A stretch of 6,296 bases of DNA from Cupriavidus sp. (GTDB taxonomy: Bacteria; Pseudomonadota; Gammaproteobacteria; Burkholderiales; Burkholderiaceae), in contig JABFVP010000091.1 in assembly GCA_013362725.1 (NCBI GenBank), positions 1 through 6,296 of the forward strand, in the 5' to 3' direction. Below, piece after piece: positions 1 to 4,812 of this stretch; position 1 is the stretch's first letter, and every line of letters starts with the position of its first letter. The translations under genes and the position numbers were made by a program. Under the pieces are notes generated by a model. That model did no database searches and was not told the DNA's origin. It saw only the letters and a list, made by a program, of their open reading frames with translations.

Positions 1-360
1 GATGCCCGCGGCCCTGGCCAGTTCCGGCAACGTGGGCACCGCGTCGGCGGCCTCGATGCGGCGGCAGGCGTCGGCCACCATGGCCGCGTGCCGTGCCGCC
101 AGCGCGGGCGGGGCGGCGCGACGGCTGGGCCGGTAGCCGGCGGCTTCGGCCGCGGCGGCGTTGTCGAAGAACTCGACGTTGGCCGGATGCGGCAGGCGCG
201 ACGGGCTGCTCGGCAGGCAATACACGCCGGTGGTCCTGACCGCGTAGACGAAATCGCGGTCGGCGCCGGGGTCGCGCGCCAGCACGCGCGCCCAGCGCGG
301 ATCCTGTTCGACCAGGTTAGCTTCGGCCGCTTGCGCGGGACGGCGGATGGATCGGGTCAT
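1..360 (-). CDS. ada: Ada-type alkylation-repair protein/regulator, N-terminal part (runs off left edge), zinc site degenerate
   Basis: The first 120 codons are visible. Residues 20-82 follow the Ada zinc-binding/methyl-acceptor domain closely (DPRWARVLARDPGADRDFVYAV, then RTTGVYC, NVEFF and AAGYRP), and residues about 88-120 look like the start of the AraC-type helix-turn-helix domain. In E. coli Ada, Cys38 takes a methyl group from DNA methylphosphotriesters, and Cys38, Cys42, Cys69 and Cys72 bind one zinc ion; methylation turns Ada into an activator of the adaptive response. Here the acceptor equivalent C48 is kept, but the other positions are S52, S79 and A82. The usual motifs CRPSC and RPCKRC have become CLPSS and RPSRRA. 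The ATG lies 8 bp after the oxygenase stop, with GAGG as a ribosome site that overlaps that stop region, so the two genes are probably translated as one operon. The methyltransferase domain, if present, lies outside the window. Family membership is firm; whether this domain still senses methyl damage is doubtful. Confidence 0.87.
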   Translation of the reverse strand, partial: MTRSIRRPAQAAEANLVEQDPRWARVLARDPGADRDFVYAVRTTGVYCLPSSPSRLPHPANVEFFDNAAAAEAAGYRPSRRAAPPALAARHAAMVADACRRIEAADAVPTLPELARAAGI

Positions 361-368
361 GGCATGCC

Positions 369-1175
369 TCACGCAGCGTCGTGAAAGATGATGCCGAGCG
401 TGTAGCGCTGTCCGGCATGCAGCCGGCTGACGCCATGCCGCAGGTTGACGCGATAGCTGCCGCGACTGCCCTGCACCGGCCGCTGGCTGACCGCGAACAC
501 CACGGCATCGCCCTGGCGCAGCGCCACCACCTCGGCCCGCGACTGCATGCGCGGGCGCTGCTCGGTCAGCACGAACTCGCCGCCGGTAAAGTCGCGGCCG
601 GGCTCGGAGAGCAGCACCGCGACCTGTAGCGGGAACACGTGCTCGCCGTACAGGTCCTGGTGCAGGCAGTTGTAGTCGCCCGCGCCATAGCGCAGCAGCA
701 GGGGAGTCGGCCGCGACTGGCCGGCGTGGTGGCAGCGCGCGATGAAGTCCCGGTGCGCGGCGGGGTAGCGGACGTCGATGCCCATCGCGGCATTCCAGCG
801 GTTGGCCACCGGCACCAGGTGCGGGTAGAGCGCAGTGCGCAGTTCCGCGACCAAGTCGGGCAGGGGATAGCGAAAGTACTTGTATTCGCCCTGGCCGAAG
901 CCGTGCCGGCGCATCTCGATGCGCGAGCGGTACCGCGCGTCGTTGCCATAGGCGGCCGCCAGGGCGTCGCATTCGCCGGCGCAAAGCAGGCCGGGGATGG
1001 CAGCGCAGCCATAGTCATCGAGCTCGCGCGCGACCGCGACCCAGTCGATGCCGTCGATGCGGGTCACCACGTCCGCCTCATGCCGGCGCGCCGCATCGGC
1101 GCGACGTGCCTGCGGTACCGGACGACGCGGCCCGGCGACCGCTGCTTCCCGTTGTTGAATCTGGCCTGTGCCCAC
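369..1175 (-). CDS. 2-oxoglutarate/Fe(II) oxygenase, Oxygenase-NA family (predicted repair of damaged nucleic acid)
   Basis: This 268-aa protein resembles the Oxygenase-NA family (PF09859/COG3826), predicted from its AlkB-like fold and repair-gene neighbours to oxidise damaged bases; I know of no firmly established substrate. Likely iron ligands are H172 and D174 in the motif NCLHQDLYGEHVFPLQ and H247 in NLRHGVS; R257 in GQRYTLGIIFH is the probable 2-oxoglutarate-binding arginine. About 40 residues of low-complexity Ala/Arg-rich sequence precede the conserved part (DWVAVARELDDYGCAAIPGLL). I chose the GTG at 1173-1175 because AGGAG lies 7 bases upstream. In-frame ATGs at 1202 and 1301 (the latter giving 310 aa) have no good ribosome site, and the added residues look non-conserved. 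It is the first gene of a tight operon with the Ada-like gene, and an Ada-box-like sequence lies upstream, which supports a role in alkylation damage. The family call is confident; the reaction is inferred. Confidence 0.88.
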   Translation of the reverse strand: MGTGQIQQREAAVAGPRRPVPQARRADAARRHEADVVTRIDGIDWVAVARELDDYGCAAIPGLLCAGECDALAAAYGNDARYRSRIEMRRHGFGQGEYKYFRYPLPDLVAELRTALYPHLVPVANRWNAAMGIDVRYPAAHRDFIARCHHAGQSRPTPLLLRYGAGDYNCLHQDLYGEHVFPLQVAVLLSEPGRDFTGGEFVLTEQRPRMQSRAEVVALRQGDAVVFAVSQRPVQGSRGSYRVNLRHGVSRLHAGQRYTLGIIFHDAA

Positions 1176-1209
1176 TGCGAATCTCCTGTCCTGTGCTTGC
1201 ATGGTGCCA

Positions 1210-1259
1210 ACTTTAGGCCTGGTCCATGCGCCGCACACTCCGGGTCTTGCTTTCAAATT
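1210..1259 (-). promoter_or_regulatory. Candidate Ada-box and promoter for the oxygenase-ada operon
   Basis: Read on the minus strand, AAT (1259-1257), six bases and GCAA (1250-1247) reproduce the AAT-N6-GCAA pattern described for methylated-Ada sites at E. coli ada and aidB. A possible -10, TAAAGT (1215-1210, 4 of 6 matches), follows; the -35 position is poor (GTGTGC), as expected for an activator-dependent promoter. Transcription would start near 1203, placing the box at about -44 to -56, similar to the E. coli arrangement. The pattern is short (7 fixed bases), so a chance match is possible. Confidence 0.42.
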
Positions 1260-1276
1260 CCGTCCGCCATCCTGCC

Positions 1277-1320
1277 TTGACAAGACAGATCTGTCTACCA
1301 ATAATGAGACCGGTCTGTAT
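1277..1320 (+). promoter_or_regulatory. Sigma70-type promoter with palindromic TetR-like operators, upstream of the DUF1348 gene
   Basis: A perfect -35 TTGACA (1277-1282) and a -10 AATAAT (1300-1305, 5 of 6) are 17 bp apart. The spacer holds a perfect 14-bp palindrome, AGACAGATCTGTCT (1283-1296). A second related copy, AGACCGGTCTGTAT (1307-1320, 11 of 14 identical, 24 bp offset), covers the expected start point near 1312; its first 10 bases are also a perfect palindrome. Repressor bound to either copy would block RNA polymerase. The size and symmetry suit a TetR/AcrR-family repressor, but no regulator gene is seen here, so the family is inferred. Confidence 0.75.
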
Positions 1321-1366
1321 CACATTGTCGTGTCCCGCTTCAATGCCTGTCCCCCAAGGAGTCTCC

Positions 1367-1846
1367 ATGTACACGCCCGTTGAAACCCGCCCGCCGCTGC
1401 CTCCGTTCACCCGCGAAACCGCCATCGCCAAGGTTCGCGCCGCCGAGGACGGCTGGAACAGTCGCGATCCGGAGCGCGTGGCGCTGGCCTATACCGTCGA
1501 CAGCGCGTGGCGCAACCGCGCCGAGTTCGTCAACGGCCGCGCCGATATCGTCGCGTTCCTGCAGCGCAAATGGCAGAAGGAACTGGATTACCGACTGATC
1601 AAGGAACTATGGGTGCATGAAGAGAACCGCATCGCCGTGCGCTTTGCCTATGAATGGCACGACGATTCCGGCAACTGGTACCGGTCATACGGCAACGAGA
1701 ACTGGGAATTCGATGACGCGGGCTTCATGCGCAAGCGCTTTGCCTGCATCAACGATGCGCCGATCCGGTCAGGGGACCGCAAGTTCCACTGGCCGCTGGG
1801 CCGGCGCCCGGACGGGCATCCGGGCTTGAGCGAGCTAGGGTTGTAA
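1367..1846 (+). CDS. DUF1348 family (SnoaL-like/NTF2-like fold) protein
   Basis: A 159-aa protein of the usual size and pattern for DUF1348 (PF07080, COG3558), part of the NTF2/SnoaL-like group of small cone-shaped domains. Recognisable blocks are AEDGWNSRDPERVALAYT (about 26-43), WRNRAEFVNGR, FLQRKWQKELDYRLIKELW, IAVRFAYEWHDDSGNWYRSYGNENWEFD and the C-terminal GLMRKR-like block followed by WPLGRRPDGHPGL. No signal peptide or membrane segment is seen, so it is probably cytoplasmic. The biochemical function of this family is not known to me; NTF2-like relatives include isomerases, hydrolases and non-enzymatic binding proteins. The ATG at 1367 is set by AAGGAG five bases upstream (1356-1361). 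It appears to be a single-gene unit under the operator-bearing promoter at 1277-1320, transcribed away from the oxygenase-ada operon, and ends just before a strong hairpin. Regulation by an inducer-responsive repressor is likely, which points to a response to some small molecule. Confidence 0.9.
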   Translation: MYTPVETRPPLPPFTRETAIAKVRAAEDGWNSRDPERVALAYTVDSAWRNRAEFVNGRADIVAFLQRKWQKELDYRLIKELWVHEENRIAVRFAYEWHDDSGNWYRSYGNENWEFDDAGFMRKRFACINDAPIRSGDRKFHWPLGRRPDGHPGLSELGL

Positions 1847-1850
1847 TGGG

Positions 1851-1886
1851 TCTTGCGCCAGTCCCGCGCTCGGGACTGGCGCAAGA
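1851..1886. terminator. Bidirectional hairpin between convergent genes
   Basis: A perfect 16-bp inverted repeat (1851-1866 with 1871-1886) closes a 4-base loop, CGCT. It lies 4 bp after the DUF1348 stop and 12 bp after the peptidase stop on the opposite strand, the ideal place for a shared terminator. Neither side has a real T tract, so it is either a weak intrinsic terminator or mainly an RNA 3'-end stabiliser. Confidence 0.75.
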
Positions 1887-1898
1887 ACAAAGGCCGGC

Positions 1899-3671
1899 TT
1901 ACTGCATCTTGTCCAGGTTGCCGATCCGCACCAGCATCTCGGTGAACATCTGCATATCGAGATTGAAGTCGGCCACTTCCTTGTACTCGCGCGCGTTGTG
2001 CGCGGTGTACTTCTTGCCCGGCATGGCCGGCCCGAAGTTGATGGCGTTGGGCATCAGCTTGGCGGTGGTACTGCCGGCGGTGGAAACCGGCTTGGCTTCC
2101 AGTCCAGTGGTGTCGCCAAAGATGTTCAGCAGTGTGGACAGCCATGCGCCCTTCGGATCGCGCGCCATCCAGTTGCCCTGGTCGTACTTGATCTCGACCG
2201 GCCCATGGGTGGCGGCCCAGCCGAAAATGCGCTTGGTGATCTTGCCGCCCAGCTCGTCCGGCGTGCGCCCCCGCGGCATGCGCACGTTGGTAACCACATC
2301 GACGTATTCGCCGCGCTCGCGCACCAGCGTCGGCGACATGGTCAGCGGCCCCATGAACGGATCGCGGTAGGCCAACTCCATGCGGTTGCCCAGGTAGTCC
2401 AGGCCATACAGGTCGTTCAGGTAGCGCACCGCGTTCAGGTAGTGGTTTTCGGCAAAGCGCACGCCGCTGGCCTGCAGGAACAGCGCCAGCCGTGGCAGCG
2501 GGTTCACGCCTTCCTCCGGCCGGGAGCCGTGCGCCGAGGCGCCGGTAACCTTGACTTCGACATCGTTGCCGGCGTGCTTGACGTCGATGGAGAACTTGCC
2601 GCGCGGCGTGTAGCGGCGCACGAACTCCGCGCGCGCCTGTTCCAGCGCGGCGGCCACCGCGGCCGGATCGCCGCCGGCGATGCGCGCGGAGGCGGTTTCG
2701 GGGATGGCGTTGGCCGACGCGGCTCCGCGCATCGCGACAATGGTGGGGCCCTTGCTGTCGGACTGGCCGGGAGCGCGCTTGTCCTCAACCGCCTTGATGC
2801 CGAACGAGACGGTCAGCGTGCCCGACCCTTTCTCGGCCACCACGGCCGGATACTTGCTGTCGAGCACGACGTTGTACTCGGGCAGCGTGGTGTGCTGGCG
2901 GTAGTACTTCATGCCGTCGCCGCCGGTCTCCTCGGTGGTCTCGATCATCAGACGGATGCTGCGCTCGAGCGGCACGCCGCTTTCCTTGACGGTCTTCATC
3001 GCGTACAGCACCGCGGCGATCGAGCCCTTGTCGTCGATGGTGCCGCGTCCGTACAGCAGGTTGCCGATGCGCGTCATGCGAAACGGGTCGAGTCTGGTGC
3101 CATCGTCCAGCACCCATTCCTCCGCCACCGCGGGCACCACGTCGGCGTGCGTCAGGATGCCGAAGGTGTCCTTGCCACCGCCGGGCAAGGTCACCTCGAA
3201 GACGCGATTGTCGACATTGCGATAGGCCAGTCCGAATTCGTGCGCCATGCCTTCGATCATCTTGCCGAACTCGAGGATGGCGGGATTCTCGTGCTGGGCG
3301 ATCTTTTCGTCGCGAACCGTGCGCAGCGCCACCATCTTGCCGAGCACGTCGATGGCCGCGGCCTCGTTGTGCAGCCTGTTGTAGACCCCGAGCAGCCGCG
3401 CGACATTGACCAGGTTGTCGCCTGACAGTTGCGTCTTCGACTGCCACGCCGCTACCGCGGGCGCGACCATCGGCTCGGCCCTGGCCGCCGCCGCCATGAA
3501 GGACGGGAGGTCGGCCTGGGCCGCCTTGGCCGCGGCCGGGCTATTGCCGGTCAGGGCGTCCAGCGCCGGCTTTTTCAGCGTCTGGGCGTACGTGGGAAGG
3601 GCCAGCGCGAGCGACAGCGCGAGCAGGGGTGCCCACCGGTGGCGGTACGGCAGGCGGCAAGGTCGGGTCAT
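1899..3671 (-). CDS. Secreted M20-family metallopeptidase (PepV/Sapep-like dipeptidase)
   Basis: This 590-aa protein should be a two-zinc peptidase cleaving dipeptides or short peptides in the periplasm. A Sec signal peptide is visible: basic residues 2-12, a hydrophobic core LLALSLALALP, and likely cleavage after TYA (residue 29). A roughly 80-residue alpha-helical stretch then precedes the catalytic domain. M20 motifs are intact: H175 and D177 (LTHADVV), the bridging aspartate in GRGTIDDKG (D213/D214), E247 (general base) and E248 (zinc) in TTEETGGDG, D271 in VLDSKYP, and H558 in YTAHNAREY. The GASAHGSRPEEGVNP block (377-391) marks the lid/dimerisation domain, including the substrate histidine H381. 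It is longer than typical PepV (about 470 aa) because of the leader and N-terminal helical part. I chose the ATG at 3671 for the signal peptide; it has no Shine-Dalgarno, and an in-frame GTG at 3713 is possible but equally unsupported. Substrate preference cannot be read from the sequence. Confidence 0.92.
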   Translation of the reverse strand: MTRPCRLPYRHRWAPLLALSLALALPTYAQTLKKPALDALTGNSPAAAKAAQADLPSFMAAAARAEPMVAPAVAAWQSKTQLSGDNLVNVARLLGVYNRLHNEAAAIDVLGKMVALRTVRDEKIAQHENPAILEFGKMIEGMAHEFGLAYRNVDNRVFEVTLPGGGKDTFGILTHADVVPAVAEEWVLDDGTRLDPFRMTRIGNLLYGRGTIDDKGSIAAVLYAMKTVKESGVPLERSIRLMIETTEETGGDGMKYYRQHTTLPEYNVVLDSKYPAVVAEKGSGTLTVSFGIKAVEDKRAPGQSDSKGPTIVAMRGAASANAIPETASARIAGGDPAAVAAALEQARAEFVRRYTPRGKFSIDVKHAGNDVEVKVTGASAHGSRPEEGVNPLPRLALFLQASGVRFAENHYLNAVRYLNDLYGLDYLGNRMELAYRDPFMGPLTMSPTLVRERGEYVDVVTNVRMPRGRTPDELGGKITKRIFGWAATHGPVEIKYDQGNWMARDPKGAWLSTLLNIFGDTTGLEAKPVSTAGSTTAKLMPNAINFGPAMPGKKYTAHNAREYKEVADFNLDMQMFTEMLVRIGNLDKMQ

Positions 3672-3784
3672 TGCGAACAAGGAAATCGGAGGAGATGCCG
3701 CATGATATGGCACTCCCCGGGGTTTTCTCGAAAAAAATGCTTTTCCGTCCGCGCGGACCGGGCAGCTTCCGGACCGATACAGTA

Positions 3785-3843
3785 CCTATGCTCATATCAT
3801 AGCTTTTGATAATCATTGTCGTTGAAACGATGAATTGTACAAA
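3785..3843. promoter_or_regulatory. AT-rich divergent control region with Fur-box-like sequence
   Basis: This AT-rich patch stands out from its GC-rich surroundings in the 252-bp divergent gap between the peptidase and the Prx-Grx gene. Positions 3802-3820 match the classic 19-bp Fur consensus at 15 of 19 bases, including GATAATCATT without a break. A weak plus-strand promoter could be TTGTCG (3816-3821) and TACAAA (3838-3843), 16 bp apart, overlapping the box. On the minus strand TATGAT (3801-3796, 5 of 6) could be the peptidase -10, with a poor -35. CTATG-N7-CATAG (3786-3802) is a small inverted repeat alongside. The rest of the gap (3672-3784 and 3844-3923) holds only two short GC palindromes, 3715-3722 and 3747-3758. 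Confidence 0.4.
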
Positions 3844-3923
3844 TCACCTCCCGGTCTACAGAATGGGGCCTTCGCTGCAACCCGCAGCCGAATCAACCCG
3901 AATCCCGAACCAGGAGTGAACTG

Positions 3924-4655
3924 ATGCTGCAATCCCGCGAAGGCCAACGCGTTCCCAATGTCGCTTTCCGTGTCCGTGAAGGCAATGAGTGGAAGACCGT
4001 CACCACCGGCGAGCTGTTCGACGGCAAGACCGTGGTGGTGTTCTCACTGCCCGGCGCCTTCACCCCGACCTGTTCGTCGACCCATCTGCCGCGCTACAAC
4101 GAACTGGCCCCGGTCTTCGCCAGGCATGGCGTCGACGACATCCTGTGCGTGTCGGTGAACGACACCTTCGTGATGAACGAATGGGCCAAGGACCAGGAGT
4201 CCGCAAACATCACCATGATCCCCGACGGCAACGGTGAATTCACCGAAGGCATGGGCATGCTGGTGGACAAGGCCGACCTGGGCTTCGGCAAGCGCAGCTG
4301 GCGCTATGCGATGCTGGTCAAGGACGGCGTGGTGCAGAAGATGTTCATCGAGCCGGAAGAGCCTGGCGACCCGTTCAAGGTGTCCGATGCCGACACCATG
4401 CTGGCCCACATCGCCCCCGGTGCGCGCAAGCCCGACCAGGTGGTGGTGTTTTCCAAGGTCGGTTGCTCGTTCTGCGCCAAGGCCAAGCAGCTGCTCGACG
4501 ACAACGGCGTCGACTACGTCGACGTGCCGCTCGACAACAAGGTGCGCGGCAAGGTGCTGGGCGCAGTGTCGGGCGAGATGACCGCACCGCAAGTCTTTAT
4601 CAACGGCAAGCTGATCGGCGGCGCCGAAGCGCTGCAGCAGTACCTGGCCGCCTGA
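3924..4655 (+). CDS. Peroxiredoxin-glutaredoxin fusion (glutathione-dependent peroxidase, Prx5 type)
   Basis: A 243-aa hybrid of an N-terminal Prx5-type peroxiredoxin (about 1-165) and a C-terminal glutaredoxin (about 170-243). It reduces hydrogen peroxide and organic hydroperoxides using glutathione, with the glutaredoxin domain recycling the peroxiredoxin in the same chain. The peroxidatic cysteine is C50 in PGAFTPTC, with the supporting arginine R127 in RSWRYAM. The glutaredoxin active site is C181-S-F-C184, with the cis-proline motif TAPQVFI (P222) and GG at 232-233; CSFC replaces the common CPYC. Size and order match characterised hybrids such as Haemophilus influenzae PGdx and Chromatium gracile GarA. 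No signal peptide, so cytoplasmic. The ATG is set by AGGAG seven bases upstream (3912-3916). A flavoprotein disulfide reductase follows on the same strand and may be co-transcribed. Confidence 0.96.
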   Translation: MLQSREGQRVPNVAFRVREGNEWKTVTTGELFDGKTVVVFSLPGAFTPTCSSTHLPRYNELAPVFARHGVDDILCVSVNDTFVMNEWAKDQESANITMIPDGNGEFTEGMGMLVDKADLGFGKRSWRYAMLVKDGVVQKMFIEPEEPGDPFKVSDADTMLAHIAPGARKPDQVVVFSKVGCSFCAKAKQLLDDNGVDYVDVPLDNKVRGKVLGAVSGEMTAPQVFINGKLIGGAEALQQYLAA

Positions 4656-4681
4656 GCCGCAATCCGCTGATTCCCTTCATT

Positions 4682-4759
4682 GCCCCGCTCCACGGGGCCG
4701 GCAGTCGCCGGACCCGATGGCGCCGCCTTGCCCGCGAATCCGTGCCGGGCAGCGCCATC
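4682..4759 (+). other. Cluster of intercistronic hairpins
   Basis: Three stem-loops lie back to back between the Prx-Grx gene and the flavoprotein gene. The first is GCCCCG/CGGGGC with a 5-base loop (4682-4698); the second CCGGC/GCCGG with a 4-base loop (4698-4711), sharing one base with the first. The third is a nested stem: outer 8 bp GATGGCGC/GCGCCATC (4716-4723 with 4752-4759), a 5-base bulge, then inner 6 bp TGCCCG/CGGGCA (4729-4734 with 4746-4751). None is followed by a T run. They could reduce read-through, protect the upstream mRNA from 3' decay, or be a REP-like element. Confidence 0.6.
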
Positions 4760-4812
4760 CAGCCCGCTGATTGACCCAGCCTGACGCTTCAGAACACAAA
4801 GGAACCACCGCC

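Noticed and set aside
639..1280. 213-aa plus-strand frame opposite the oxygenase
   Set aside because: Antisense to conserved oxygenase motifs; no family resemblance and no ribosome site that I can see.
1226..1366. N-terminal extension of the DUF1348 protein to an upstream ATG
   Set aside because: The extension would run through the promoter and operators, and the ATG at 1367 has a strong AAGGAG at correct spacing.
1998..3425. Long open frame (475 aa) on the plus strand across the peptidase gene
   Set aside because: It is antisense to a gene with intact M20 motifs; the predicted protein is rich in His, Arg, Ala and Val without a recognisable family, as expected from GC-rich antisense frames.
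3747..3758. GC palindrome GTCCGCGCGGAC in the divergent gap
   Set aside because: Short, GC-only and single copy; such palindromes are common in this base composition and it is not placed at a promoter element.
3786..3813. OxyR site upstream of the Prx-Grx gene
   Set aside because: CTATG-N7-CATAG and ATAG-N7-TAAT are suggestive, but the four-part ATAG-N7-CTAT-N7-ATAG-N7-CTAT spacing does not fit (9 bases between CTAT and ATAG).
4771..4812. Upstream TTG start for the flavoprotein
   Set aside because: No ribosome site; the ATG at 4813 has AAAGGA and starts directly before the FAD-binding strand, as usual in the family.
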